Below are positions 17,058-26,169 of a stretch of DNA of 64,000 nucleotides, piece after piece. The stretch covers positions 49,197-113,196 of the forward strand of contig JAWXCK010000294.1 of the NCBI GenBank assembly GCA_034408855.1. Reading direction: 5' to 3'. Source of the stretch: JAIYDQ01 sp034408855 (GTDB lineage: Bacteria; Planctomycetota; Planctomycetia; Pirellulales; Pirellulaceae). The notes under the pieces are model-generated. The model was not told the DNA's origin. It made no database searches and worked only from the letters and a program-made list of their open reading frames with translations. The position numbers and the translations under genes are program-made. Each line of letters opens with the position of its first letter. Position 1 is the first letter of the stretch.

Positions 17058-18782
17058 ATGTTTGGCATTTATCAAAATCTTTTGCATTTTTTCCAGACTG
17101 CCTTGCGAGTCAGTCTGTGGGGTAGCGCATTGACTGGGGTAATGCATCTTGCAAATGCTATCGCCGATGAAGATTTAATCCCGCGAGATCTAACGCCTGT
17201 CGCTCCTTCGAAAGTATGGGACAAAGCAACACTTGAAGAATCGACGAGCTTGCTCCCCGACACAGATCTGTTTCCGAACAATACGCCGCCACGATCCGCT
17301 TCTCCCCAATCGGTTGCGAAAGAACGCCCCAACTATCGAGAGCAGTTTGATTCGCTGCTCCCCGGTTCCTCTCCAAAATCCTCGACGCCAGTTTCAAGCG
17401 AGAGTGGTGCCCGAGTTCCCTATCAACCGACCGATTTTCTCGGCACGCCCGCTCCAGCCGAGCCATACAATCCGTGCTTAGACACAGCGACGTACTATGG
17501 AAAATACTTTGTTCCCGTCCAGCGACCGTGGGTGGAATGGTGGCGACCGTTTTATACCGGTGGGATCTACGATCCCGCGATTCCCGTATTTACCGAGGTG
17601 AATCCATTAACCCCTCATTTCTTGGTCTATGGTGATTATCGGGCAGCGGTAGGAGTTCATCGAAACAATGGAACGAATGTTCGATCGATCGCCAATCGGC
17701 TCAATCTCGATATGGATCTTCGGTTGACTGGAACCGAACGCATTCATGCATTCATGGGTCCGCTCGATCAAAACAATCGTTTTACGCGTCTCGATTTCAG
17801 CGATAGTCGCAACGTCCGATTCGAAGATGAATTCGATGCGAAATTTGATACGCTTTTTTTCGAAGGCGATCTCGGCGCGATCACCGGTGGCCTTATGGGA
17901 GTCGACGCGCCCTTTGATTTGCCATTCACTTTCGGCAAGGTTCCATTGCTGTATCAGAATGGTATTTGGATGGAAGACGCAATCAACGGTGCCGCTGTCG
18001 CGTTTCCTTGGAAGCAAAGTCAAAGGCTGAATTGGTCCAATTTTGATGCGACGTTTTTTATGGGTTTTGACCAAGTCACGTCGCCAGCATTCGGTAACGA
18101 CAATGGCGCCGCCGATGTTTTTGGAACGGCTTGGTTTATTGAAGCCTACGACGGTTACATCGAAGCCGATTACGCATTTCTCGACGATCGTCGAGGCTTA
18201 GATCGTTCGTACCATAATATGGCCTTCGCCTACACGCGCCGATATTGGTCGCGAGTTTCGAACTCAATTCGAGCAATTGGGAACATTGGTCAATCAGGAC
18301 CGCGCGACACACGTACTGCCGACGGTTTGTTGTTGTTGTGGGAGAATTCGCTGATCTCGGAATCGCCAAGTAACGTTGTTCCGTACTACAATGCGTTCTT
18401 TGGGTATGGACGAACTCAATCGGTGGCTCGAGCGGCAGACGCCGGTGGAATCCTGCGAAACACGGGGATCAATTTTGAATCGGACAACTTGACCGGTTAT
18501 CCAACGCTCGATGCTACCGGCTCGAATGCGTATGGCGGAGCGATTGGAATCAATATTTTGAGCCAAGATTTTCGTCGGCAACTGGCTTTCGAATTTGCCG
18601 CCTTGGATACCTACGGCGAGGATCGCCTGAGCTCGGCGCCTGGCGCTCAATACGGCTTGGGAACGCGATGGCAAAAAGCCCTTAACAATTGGTCGCTGGT
18701 ACGCGTTGATCTGATGCACGGTTGGTTAGACAATGCGCCTGATATTTTTGGTACGCGTGCCGAATTCCGTTGGAAGTTTTAG
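17058..18782 (+). CDS. Outer-membrane beta-barrel protein
   Basis: A 574-residue predicted outer-membrane protein. It has an N-terminal hydrophobic export signal (about residues 10-37), a Pro/Ser-rich linker to about 140, and a region of amphipathic strands rich in Tyr, Trp, Asp and Asn (for example MDLRLTGTERIHAFMGPL). The protein ends in RAEFRWKF with a terminal Phe, the usual insertion signal of outer-membrane barrels. The family is one I associate with planctomycetes, but I know no assigned function. The 25-bp spacing from the pentahaem cytochrome suggests a shared transcript and possibly a porin-cytochrome conduit. Confidence 0.75.
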   Translation: MFGIYQNLLHFFQTALRVSLWGSALTGVMHLANAIADEDLIPRDLTPVAPSKVWDKATLEESTSLLPDTDLFPNNTPPRSASPQSVAKERPNYREQFDSLLPGSSPKSSTPVSSESGARVPYQPTDFLGTPAPAEPYNPCLDTATYYGKYFVPVQRPWVEWWRPFYTGGIYDPAIPVFTEVNPLTPHFLVYGDYRAAVGVHRNNGTNVRSIANRLNLDMDLRLTGTERIHAFMGPLDQNNRFTRLDFSDSRNVRFEDEFDAKFDTLFFEGDLGAITGGLMGVDAPFDLPFTFGKVPLLYQNGIWMEDAINGAAVAFPWKQSQRLNWSNFDATFFMGFDQVTSPAFGNDNGAADVFGTAWFIEAYDGYIEADYAFLDDRRGLDRSYHNMAFAYTRRYWSRVSNSIRAIGNIGQSGPRDTRTADGLLLLWENSLISESPSNVVPYYNAFFGYGRTQSVARAADAGGILRNTGINFESDNLTGYPTLDATGSNAYGGAIGINILSQDFRRQLAFEFAALDTYGEDRLSSAPGAQYGLGTRWQKALNNWSLVRVDLMHGWLDNAPDIFGTRAEFRWKF

Positions 18783-18786
18783 AATT

Positions 18787-20055
18787 ATGACTATTGTCGT
18801 TTTTGAAGATCAACTTTGCGATGCTCTTGCGCCCATCACCACAGGACGCTTGGCTGCCACGATCACTTGCGGAAGCTATCGATTGCTCGATTTGGTTTCT
18901 ACCCTCGGAGTCGAAATATACGGGCTTTCTCGACGGTACATGGAACCGATCCAAGCGATCGACTTTCCTGAGTTGAAGGTTCTCAACGAAGTATCGATGA
19001 GCGTTCCTGGCCAAGGATCGAACATCAAGTTAATGCTAAATGCTCGGGTCATTCCCAATGAAGCTAATCGCATGGCCATCCAGAAGATGGTTAGCGATTC
19101 CGGTACGCAACCGTGTGTCGTTCGCGATCGAGATTCGATAGCGGCAATCGTGAACCCACCTTGGACTCTCGAAGATGTCGCGAGGTTAGAGCAATCGGAA
19201 CTCCAAGTTCCCTTGCATACGATCACGGTGGACATGCAAACGTCCGAACTCATGCTGGCCACCTTCGCAGCACCGCACGAAGTGATCGCCGCCAACATGC
19301 AATTTCTGGCTTCGAATTTAGAGCGTCGGATCCGAGAAAACCCGTATCAACAAAGGGAAGATGGAGTCTTTGTCGGCGAAGGAGCGTCCATCGGGCAATA
19401 CGTTATATGCGAAACCAATAATGGCCCGATCGTCATCGACGAGGGAGCCAAAATCGGCCCCTATTCATTGCTGCGTGGGCCGCTCTATATCGGTAAAAAA
19501 TGTAAGATCCTAGAACATTCAGCCATTAAAGATAATGTTTCGCTCGGCCATACCACCAAAATCGGCGGCGAAGTCGAAGCGTCGGTGGTAGAGCCCTTCA
19601 CCAACAAGCAGCATCATGGTTTTCTTGGGCATAGCTATCTCGGGAGCTGGATCAATCTAGGGGCTGGGACTTGCAATAGCGATTTGAAGAATACGTACGG
19701 TGCGGTCAACATGGAATATCCGCGAGGGAAAGCTGCGACGGGAATGCAATTCCTCGGTTGTATCATGGGCGACTATTCGAAATCGGCGATCAACACCGGT
19801 ATCTTTACCGGCAAGGTGATCGGCGTTTGCAGCATGATGTACGGTTTTATTACCAGCAACGTCCCAAGCTTCGTCAATTATGCTCGACTCTTTGGCCAAG
19901 TATCGACGTTGCCTGCCGAAGTCATGATCGCGACCCAGTTGCGAATGTTCGCCAGACGTCAAGTCGTCCAGCGTTCTTGCGATATCCAACTTATCCTAGA
20001 TATGTATAGCACGACGCAGTACGAACGCGATCAATCGCGAGATATTACGGACTAG
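18787..20055 (+). CDS. GlmU-like sugar-phosphate nucleotidyltransferase/acyltransferase
   Basis: About 422 residues from the ATG at 18787, four bases after the barrel gene stop. The N-terminal half is a divergent nucleotidyltransferase-like domain; the C-terminal half is a left-handed beta-helix with hexapeptide repeats (GEGASIGQYVICE, DEGAKIGPYSLLRGPLYIGKKCKILEHSAIKDN). This matches the alternative GlmU family proposed to make UDP-N-acetylglucosamine in lineages with this non-canonical form. The frame is open back to 18733 but that would overlap the previous gene. The stop codon overlaps the convergent hydrolase gene by 4 bp (CTAG). Confidence 0.82.
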   Translation: MTIVVFEDQLCDALAPITTGRLAATITCGSYRLLDLVSTLGVEIYGLSRRYMEPIQAIDFPELKVLNEVSMSVPGQGSNIKLMLNARVIPNEANRMAIQKMVSDSGTQPCVVRDRDSIAAIVNPPWTLEDVARLEQSELQVPLHTITVDMQTSELMLATFAAPHEVIAANMQFLASNLERRIRENPYQQREDGVFVGEGASIGQYVICETNNGPIVIDEGAKIGPYSLLRGPLYIGKKCKILEHSAIKDNVSLGHTTKIGGEVEASVVEPFTNKQHHGFLGHSYLGSWINLGAGTCNSDLKNTYGAVNMEYPRGKAATGMQFLGCIMGDYSKSAINTGIFTGKVIGVCSMMYGFITSNVPSFVNYARLFGQVSTLPAEVMIATQLRMFARRQVVQRSCDIQLILDMYSTTQYERDQSRDITD

Positions 20056-20834
20056 TTTGGTAGCTTGCCCTGAGCAATTTCTTCTTCCCACTGCTCCATC
20101 AAGGGCCAGTCGATGGCGCAAGTCCCAAAATCAGAAAGATGCAGATAGCCCTTGAGACGATTGATCGATTGATCGATCATTTTTTTGTCGTGTTTGAAGT
20201 ACGGACCATGGCTAGGCAGCAACCATTGAAGATCGTCGTTGCGAATGCGTTCGAGCGATCGAATAAAGTCTTCGATGTTGCTGCCATGATGGGCGTCTAT
20301 CGCTCCGACGCCACCATCTCGGTAGATATTGTCGCCACTGAACAGCAAGTCTCCTAAGCGAAACGCCAACTGGCTATCGGCGTGTCCCGGCGTCGACCAA
20401 ACGTGAAGCTCGATATTGCCCACCTTAATAATATCGCCATCAGTGACGAGATTTTCGCACTGGACCGGCGGCATCTCTTCCGAAATTCCTTGAGCCACGA
20501 TCTCGGCAAACGTTTGAAGTCTATCACCTTCTTCGAGCAACTTCGCGGCCCGAGGATGAGCAGTCACGGTTGTCTTCAGCATTTGCTTGGCCAATGCAAG
20601 TCCTTGTCCATGATCGACGTCGGCGTGCGTCGCAATAATGGTTTTGCATTGCGACAAGGGAAAATCTAGTTCTCGAATTAGGTTGACTAATTCTTCGACA
20701 TGATCTTTGTAGCCGATATCGATCAACACCCATTCGTCAGCGTCGTAAACTAGGTAAACATTACATCCGATGAGATGCCCGGCTTGAATATTGAGTTCGA
20801 TAACATTCGGGAAGATGGGTTTACGAACGAGCAT
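20052..20834 (-). CDS. Metallo-beta-lactamase-fold hydrolase
   Basis: MBL-fold metallohydrolase of 260 residues. Metal-binding motifs: THADVDHG (the HxDxDH variant of HxHxDH), the downstream STPGHADSQ, FSGDNIY, and LPSHGPYF. The fold covers glyoxalase II-like thioesterases, lactonases and phosphodiesterases; the substrate cannot be assigned. No neighbours suggest a pathway. It is convergent with the GlmU-like gene, the two stop codons sharing CTAG. Confidence 0.9.
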   Translation of the reverse strand: MLVRKPIFPNVIELNIQAGHLIGCNVYLVYDADEWVLIDIGYKDHVEELVNLIRELDFPLSQCKTIIATHADVDHGQGLALAKQMLKTTVTAHPRAAKLLEEGDRLQTFAEIVAQGISEEMPPVQCENLVTDGDIIKVGNIELHVWSTPGHADSQLAFRLGDLLFSGDNIYRDGGVGAIDAHHGSNIEDFIRSLERIRNDDLQWLLPSHGPYFKHDKKMIDQSINRLKGYLHLSDFGTCAIDWPLMEQWEEEIAQGKLPN

Positions 20835-21142
20835 ACGTATCGAGATTTCAAAAGAATCGAAGCAAAGCTGGAATATGGCTGGATTATAGCGTTAACTCGA
20901 TTTTTGTCACCCGATCAAAGCGATCTTTCGCCCGACGAACTCGCTAACTTCGAGAATCTGCCGCTTTGTTCCAATTTAAATCGTGGGTGGGACGCCCGCG
21001 CACCAAATAAATGGCAGCTTGTTCGAACGCAATTTCTGGAAAGCGAGTGTAAAAACATCGCTGGATGTGTTAATCTGATGGAATTACGTTCCCGCCAAGC
21101 GCCGCAATACCCCTCCCCTTCATTTTCCAAAGGTAGTTGATC
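20835..21142. other. Intergenic region without a supported gene
   Basis: 308 bp between the divergent hydrolase and peroxiredoxin genes. Open frames here have no recognisable domain and appear accidental. An AAAGG about nine bases before the ATG at 21143 can serve as the peroxiredoxin ribosome binding site. I see no clear promoter pair, hairpin or RNA gene. Confidence 0.5.
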
Positions 21143-21688
21143 ATGAGAATTTGTCTGTATAGCCGAGCAGTTGCCATCGCTCTTTTTCTGTCTGCTGTTT
21201 CGTCGCTCGCGATAGCCGAACTTCCTAAAGTTGGCGATACGGCCCCTGCCTTTGAAATGCAAGGCAGCGATGGAAAGACCTACGCTGCAAAGGATTTTGT
21301 CGGCAAGCAAGCGGTCATCATCGCCTGGTTTCCCAAAGCCTTCACCGGTGGCTGCACCAAAGAATGCAAATCGCTAAAAGAAGACGGTGCGTTGCTCAAG
21401 AAATTTGATGTTGCCTATTTCACAGCCAGTACCGATACGGTTGAGAAGAACGCTGAATTCGCCAAGAGCCTTGAACTCGACTATCCGATTCTTTGCGATC
21501 CGAAAGGAAAAAACGCAGCCATGTTCGGCGTTTTGAAGAGCACGGCAATGGTCGCCGATCGGATTAGCTTTATCATCGGTAAGGACGGCAAGATCTTAGC
21601 AGTCGACTCCGAAAAGAACACCGATGGCCACGGCAAGGATCTCGCTGAGCAGCTTGAAAAACTTGCTGTCGCGAAGAAGAGTAAGTAG
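21143..21688 (+). CDS. Exported peroxiredoxin (AhpC/TSA, Bcp-like)
   Basis: Thiol peroxidase with an export signal (ending about SSLAIA-E, residue 25), so it acts outside the cytoplasm. The peroxidatic cysteine lies in PKAFTGGCTKEC, matching PxxxTxxC; a second cysteine follows three residues later (CTKEC), close to the position used for resolution in some Bcp proteins. The mature domain of about 155 residues covers the whole AhpC/TSA fold. It would reduce hydrogen peroxide or organic peroxides in the periplasm. The ATG at 21143 is chosen over a TTG at 21137 because of spacing from AAAGG. Confidence 0.9.
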   Translation: MRICLYSRAVAIALFLSAVSSLAIAELPKVGDTAPAFEMQGSDGKTYAAKDFVGKQAVIIAWFPKAFTGGCTKECKSLKEDGALLKKFDVAYFTASTDTVEKNAEFAKSLELDYPILCDPKGKNAAMFGVLKSTAMVADRISFIIGKDGKILAVDSEKNTDGHGKDLAEQLEKLAVAKKSK

Positions 21689-21721
21689 TATTGACGCTTT
21701 TCAGCAAAATCCATGCAACGG

Positions 21722-23047
21722 CTATTTTTGGATGCAGTAGAGTATCGGATCAGTTCTCAAGAGCAATGCGTTTGTTGCGATGGCCATCGACGCCATCACT
21801 TCGCCAAATAATTGATTCTTTGCAAGCTCCGTATACTGATGGCCCGGTTGTATGACGGTGGTTAGTCCCGCTTGATTGGTTACATAAAGTTTCCGATCAG
21901 CATAGATTGGGCTTGCAGCATAACTACCCTCTAATCGATGTTGCCATCGCAAGCTACCATCGCTCGTATCTAGACAACTTAAAACGCCAAGGGATGAAAC
22001 GAAATAGATCGCATCGTCGACGATGATCGGCGAGGCGATTTCGGGAGCTTGACGGCTATGAGTCCAAGCAACATGCGATGAAGAAACATCGCCTAACCCG
22101 TCTGCGCGAATCGCCCAAAGTTCCGGTTTCATATACCCAGTGCAGACAAAGACGTGACCATTGTGAAAGGCAGGTTGTGGAACGACGCTATATCCAGCCG
22201 CCGTTCGACATCGCCACCACTCGGCACCAGTCTCTGGATCATACGAAACGAGCCACTGAGCAGCCGCTGCTAGCAATTGTGTTCGACCTTCGTGCGCGAT
22301 GACCAGCGGAGTGCTGAACGCTCGTCGAAGAAAATTTTCTTTGGCTTCGATGGGAGGACGATCGGTTTTCCAAAGCACTTCGCCAGTCCGTTTATCGAGC
22401 CCAACCACAAACTGTTCATCTGCCCCATCGCAAACCAAAATCAATCGATCACTAACAAGGACCGGCGAACTTCCTGAGCCTGTCATGTCATCGACGGCGA
22501 AGGCTTTTTTCCATACGATCGATCCCGAGACTAACTCGACGGCAACGGTTCCCAACGAACCGAAATGGCAATAGAGCCGTTCACCATCGCTTATCGGAGT
22601 CGGCGAAGCGTAGCTGTTGTTCGAATGGATCGGAGGCGGATGATCGACGGTGAAGAGCTCGAGCTTTCGTAAGAGCTTGCCGCTCGCGACGTCGACTTCG
22701 ATTGCATAAAGGGTTACTGACTGATGCGTTTGATAGTCGGTGATCCCTTGGCCGTTGTCGACGAGCTTTTGGACTACTTTCGATTCAGGAAGGGCAGTTG
22801 TTTCCGCCGTTGTTAACCAGATGCGATTGCTGACCACAATCGGCGACGACCATCCTTGCCCCGGAATCGAAACTTGCCATTTGTACGGTTCGAGAAAACT
22901 CCCCCACGTCGTGGGCAAATCGTTGGCTGTCGCATGACCAGAAGCAAACGGCCCTCGGAACTGCCTCCATTCAGTAGTCGCTGGCTCGACCGCCGCTGCG
23001 ATTCGGATGATAGAGAGTATGGCAATCATCCGAATGAGAATTCGCAT
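21722..23047 (-). CDS. Secreted PQQ-type beta-propeller protein
   Basis: A protein of about 441 residues with a signal peptide (MRILIRMIAILSIIRIAAA). Repeated blades follow, for example GEVLWKTDRPP, GAEWWRCRTAAG and GSLRWQHRLEGSYAASPIYADRKLYVTN, the pattern of PQQ-enzyme repeat/BamB-like propellers. The motif WRQFRGPFASGHA at the mature N-terminus is common in exported planctomycete propellers. No catalytic residues for a PQQ dehydrogenase are visible, so a binding or scaffold role is likely. The frame is open up to 23074, but the ATG at 23047 fits the signal peptide better. Confidence 0.87.
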   Translation of the reverse strand: MRILIRMIAILSIIRIAAAVEPATTEWRQFRGPFASGHATANDLPTTWGSFLEPYKWQVSIPGQGWSSPIVVSNRIWLTTAETTALPESKVVQKLVDNGQGITDYQTHQSVTLYAIEVDVASGKLLRKLELFTVDHPPPIHSNNSYASPTPISDGERLYCHFGSLGTVAVELVSGSIVWKKAFAVDDMTGSGSSPVLVSDRLILVCDGADEQFVVGLDKRTGEVLWKTDRPPIEAKENFLRRAFSTPLVIAHEGRTQLLAAAAQWLVSYDPETGAEWWRCRTAAGYSVVPQPAFHNGHVFVCTGYMKPELWAIRADGLGDVSSSHVAWTHSRQAPEIASPIIVDDAIYFVSSLGVLSCLDTSDGSLRWQHRLEGSYAASPIYADRKLYVTNQAGLTTVIQPGHQYTELAKNQLFGEVMASMAIATNALLLRTDPILYCIQK

Positions 23048-23156
23048 TAAAAATCTCGCGAGGAATACAACCAAAAGGTTCGCAGGAACCGCCTACCGAA
23101 TCGTCGCAAAACAAACTCTGCATTGAATCAACACGCGGCGGAGCCTCGGTGGCAGT

Positions 23157-23184
23157 GCGTTCCCAGACAAGAGCCTAGGAACGC
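23157..23184. repeat. REP-like palindrome between genes
   Basis: Inverted repeat GCGTTCC (23157-23163) and GGAACGC (23178-23184), with AG/CT pairing inside across one mismatch. It lies between the ahcY stop and the propeller start. It resembles the short GTTCCCAG...CTGGGAAC palindromes dispersed between genes in several bacterial groups. It could fold as a hairpin at the end of the ahcY transcript, but no T-tract follows. Confidence 0.55.
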
Positions 23185-23210
23185 GCGGACATCGTGCCGA
23201 TTACCAAATC

Positions 23211-24752
23211 TTAGTATCGATAGTGATCGGGCTTGTAAGGGCCGTTTTGATCTACCGAAAGATACTCGGCTTGGGCTGGCGTTAACTTGGTAAGTTTCAC
23301 ACCGAGTTTTTCCAAGTGCAGTCGGGCGACTTCTTCGTCGAGGTGCTTCGGTAGGACGTATACTTTGTTTTCGTACTTGCTGCTTGCGCGCTCTTTCCAA
23401 AGTTCCAATTGTGCCAAGACTTGGTTGGTGAAACTGGTGCTCATCACAAAGCTTGGATGACCCGTAGCACAACCAAGGTTCATCAGACGTCCTTCGGCAA
23501 GTACCAAGACCGATCGCTTGGTATCTTTGAAGCTCCACTGATCGAACTGCGGCTTGATATTCATTCGTTCGACTTTGCCGTCTTTAGCAAGTTTCTCGAG
23601 GCTGGCCATGTCGATTTCATTATCGAAGTGACCAATGTTGCAGACGATGGCTTTATCTTTCATCTTCGCCATGTGAGCGACCGTCAAAACGTCTTTGTTG
23701 CCGGTAGCGGTCACGAAGATATCGGCGATGCCGACGACGTCTTCCAACGTGTTGACTTCGTAACCTTCCATCGCAGCTTGTAGTGCGCAGATAGGATCGA
23801 TTTCAGTAACAATCACGCGGCAACCTTGACCACGCAGCGATTGGCATGAGCCTTTACCGACTTCACCGAAGCCGCAGACAACGGCAATTTTTCCACCGAG
23901 CATGACGTCGGTAGCTCGATTGAGTCCGTCGACCAACGAATGTCGGCAGCCGTAGATGTTATCGAACTTCGTTTTTGTCACACTGTCATTGACGTTGATC
24001 GCTGGGAAGAGCAACAGCCCCTTCTTCTGCATTTCGTACAGTCGATGGACACCGGTGGTGGTCTCTTCCGAGACACCTTGAAGACGTTCAGCCATCTTCG
24101 TGTACTTGCCGGGATGCTTTTCCAATTCGCTTCGCAGCAACTTGAGGATTACGCCCCATTCTTCCGGTTCGTTGGCTGCATCAAAAGCCGGAATCTTACC
24201 AGCCTTTTCATACTCGGCTCCCTTGTGAACGAGCAGCGTTGCATCGCCGCCGTCGTCGACGATCAAGTCGGCACCTTCACCATCGGGCCAAGTCATCGCT
24301 TGCTCGGTACACCACCAATATTCTTCAAGCGTTTCGCCTTTCCAAGCGTAGACGGGTGTACCCTTTGGATTTTCCATGGTCCCGCCACGACCGACGACAA
24401 CGGCAGCGGCCGCTGAATCCTGGGTCGAGAAAATATTGCAGCTCACCCAGCGAACGTCGGCACCCAGATCGACAAGTGTTTCGATCAAGACTGCGGTTTG
24501 AACGGTCATGTGAAGTGAACCCATAATGCGGGCACCGCTGAGCGGCTTTGTCTTGCCGTGCCGTTGACGCAAAATCATCAAACCTGGCATTTCGTCTTCA
24601 GCTAACGTAATTTCTTTTCTTCCAAGAGCAGCCAATTCCTGTGCTTCGGCGACTCGGCCTTGTTCCAAATAGTCAAAGGCCTTGACCTTGTAAGCGGGAC
24701 GACTGGAATTGCTCGAAGCTTTGCTTGGAGCCTTAGGGGCGATTGTGGACAT
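23211..24752 (-). CDS. ahcY: Adenosylhomocysteinase (S-adenosylhomocysteine hydrolase)
   Basis: Cytosolic NAD-dependent enzyme that splits S-adenosylhomocysteine into adenosine and homocysteine, removing the product inhibitor of methyltransferases. Conserved features: MPGLMILRQRHG, the NIFSTQDSAAAA block, VVCGFGEVGKGSCQSLRGQG for NAD binding, and the family C-terminus GPYKPDHYRY. At 513 residues it is longer than many homologues, with about 25 extra Ser/Ala/Lys-rich residues at the start. It lies about 150 bp downstream of an ArsR-methyltransferase regulator in the same direction, which suggests feedback control by SAM or SAH levels. Confidence 0.97.
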   Translation of the reverse strand: MSTIAPKAPSKASSNSSRPAYKVKAFDYLEQGRVAEAQELAALGRKEITLAEDEMPGLMILRQRHGKTKPLSGARIMGSLHMTVQTAVLIETLVDLGADVRWVSCNIFSTQDSAAAAVVVGRGGTMENPKGTPVYAWKGETLEEYWWCTEQAMTWPDGEGADLIVDDGGDATLLVHKGAEYEKAGKIPAFDAANEPEEWGVILKLLRSELEKHPGKYTKMAERLQGVSEETTTGVHRLYEMQKKGLLLFPAINVNDSVTKTKFDNIYGCRHSLVDGLNRATDVMLGGKIAVVCGFGEVGKGSCQSLRGQGCRVIVTEIDPICALQAAMEGYEVNTLEDVVGIADIFVTATGNKDVLTVAHMAKMKDKAIVCNIGHFDNEIDMASLEKLAKDGKVERMNIKPQFDQWSFKDTKRSVLVLAEGRLMNLGCATGHPSFVMSTSFTNQVLAQLELWKERASSKYENKVYVLPKHLDEEVARLHLEKLGVKLTKLTPAQAEYLSVDQNGPYKPDHYRY

Positions 24753-24781
24753 ACTTTTCTAACTCCTACACGTAAAAGGAT

Positions 24782-24808
24782 GTGAAGCCATCATGCGATA
24801 CGCTTCAC
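24782..24808 (-). promoter_or_regulatory. Hairpin in the ahcY leader
   Basis: Perfect 7-bp inverted repeat GTGAAGC (24782-24788) / GCTTCAC (24802-24808) with a 13-base loop, about 30 bases upstream of the ahcY ATG. It could be an operator for the upstream ArsR-type regulator, an RNA stem controlling translation, or a processing site. It does not match the SAH riboswitch consensus as I know it. Confidence 0.45.
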
Positions 24809-24901
24809 GTCAAACACAAACTCAAAAATCAAACCCGACGCGCTGCCCAGCCAATCCTTCAGGATGAAAATCTAGGCCAATAGCCAAACAGCACGTGGGG
24901 T

Positions 24902-25930
24902 TCAATTTCGTTCAATCAATTCAATCTCTTCGCTTTTTCCAAGGACACTATCCGACGGATCTTTTCTTGTTGCCGTAACCGCAAACAAACCTGGCCCCTT
25001 CGCTTCGGAATCGGGTGGCAATTCAACGTATCGCAACAAGTGCCAACCGGTAGCCGTAAGCCAATCCTCGATTTCATTCCGCGTAAAACCCAACCAAGTG
25101 TGCCCAAGTTCTTCTCGATACTCTGCCCGCTGATGACTCTGCATATCGACAATCACCAAGCGACCACCACTGCGAGTTGCGCGAGCGGCTTCGGCGAGTA
25201 TCTTGACCGGTTGCTCCGCATACGGAAGGACGAGAATCAATAGCGCAAGCGATAGCTCGCCACTCGCGACCGGCATCGACGTGAGCTCGCCGCGTCGAAG
25301 GTCGATGTTGGTAGGTTCTTTGATTCGTCGCTTTGCCGCTTGTAACATGGCGGCTGACGAATCGATACCTACGACACGCTGAACCCATGGTGCAATTGTT
25401 TGAGCAATCGAGCCAGTACCACAGCCAAGATCGCCAACAATTGCCGTTGGGTCGAGCATCGCTGCCAACGCCCAGCTATCGACGCGACCACCAAAAAGTT
25501 CGGTTCTCAATCGATCCCATTGTCCAGCCGCACTCGAAAAAAATGCCTGGCTTCGAGAACGTCGTTCGACCAGAACCTGCTCCAAACGAGCATCGTCTTG
25601 TGACATGATGATGGCATTGATCGCTTGCTCGCGAACCAAGTTCCACAATCGACGTCGACTCGCTTCAAGCTGATCGCCTGACATTCGGTAAAAATTGTTC
25701 GTTCCATCGCGTCTGGACGTTAACCACCCGTCATCGATAAGAACTTTGAGATGGCGGCTTACCGTACTCTGCGGGAGCTGCACGACCGAACACAACTCGG
25801 CAACCGTAAGCTCGGCTCGCTCGACAAGGCGAAGAAGCCTCCCCCGGGTCTGATCCGAAAGGCTCTGCATCCATAGTACGATTGGGGGAGAAGTCGTCAT
25901 TTTCCGCTGAAATTCCGATTTTGAAACCAT
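24902..25930 (-). CDS. ArsR-family regulator fused to a SAM-dependent methyltransferase domain
   Basis: A 342-residue two-domain protein. Residues about 15-85 form an ArsR-type winged helix (SDQTRGRLLRLVERAELTVAELCSVVQLPQSTVSRHLKVL); residues about 150-310 form a class I methyltransferase fold with motif I GDLGCGTGS and IVDMQSHQ. No metal-binding cysteine motif of ArsR is visible. The same architecture is used by SahR-type regulators of the methionine cycle, where the methyltransferase fold acts as a sensor. Its place directly upstream of ahcY supports that role here. Starts at 25930 or 25900 are both possible. Confidence 0.88.
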   Translation of the reverse strand: MVSKSEFQRKMTTSPPIVLWMQSLSDQTRGRLLRLVERAELTVAELCSVVQLPQSTVSRHLKVLIDDGWLTSRRDGTNNFYRMSGDQLEASRRRLWNLVREQAINAIIMSQDDARLEQVLVERRSRSQAFFSSAAGQWDRLRTELFGGRVDSWALAAMLDPTAIVGDLGCGTGSIAQTIAPWVQRVVGIDSSAAMLQAAKRRIKEPTNIDLRRGELTSMPVASGELSLALLILVLPYAEQPVKILAEAARATRSGGRLVIVDMQSHQRAEYREELGHTWLGFTRNEIEDWLTATGWHLLRYVELPPDSEAKGPGLFAVTATRKDPSDSVLGKSEEIELIERN

Positions 25931-25958
25931 CCGTTCATCCGGATGTATGATATCCGAT
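25929..25958 (-). promoter_or_regulatory. Candidate operator upstream of the ArsR-methyltransferase gene
   Basis: A perfect 10-bp palindrome CATCCGGATG at 25936-25945 lies beside further ATCCG copies at 25929-25933 and 25952-25956. The cluster abuts the 25930 start and lies 30-60 bp upstream of the alternative 25900 start. Such repeated half-sites fit autoregulation, as is usual for ArsR-family proteins. Inference only. Confidence 0.4.
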
Positions 25959-26169
25959 GCTCGCGGAATGTCAAGGTTAAAACAAACTCAGAGCGTGCCA
26001 CCCTAAAACGCTGGACCTGCGGCTCTCGCCGTCGGCTCACTCTTAATGACGCCGAGTTGCTAAAAAGGTGCCGATAGCATCGTTGCGGGGTGCTTAATGG
26101 TCCACTATCGTTTATTATTCCGTCGGCATTGAATCGATAGCTACCCCAATTAAGTCTTGGATCATATTG

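Noticed and set aside
20775..21140. A 121-residue plus-strand frame before the peroxiredoxin
   Set aside because: It overlaps the hydrolase start, has no domain, and no ribosome binding site supports it.
20915..21310. A 131-residue minus-strand frame
   Set aside because: It overlaps the peroxiredoxin signal peptide on the opposite strand and has no recognisable features.
24753..24901. SAH riboswitch upstream of ahcY
   Set aside because: The leader has one simple stem but not the conserved core I know for SAH riboswitches.
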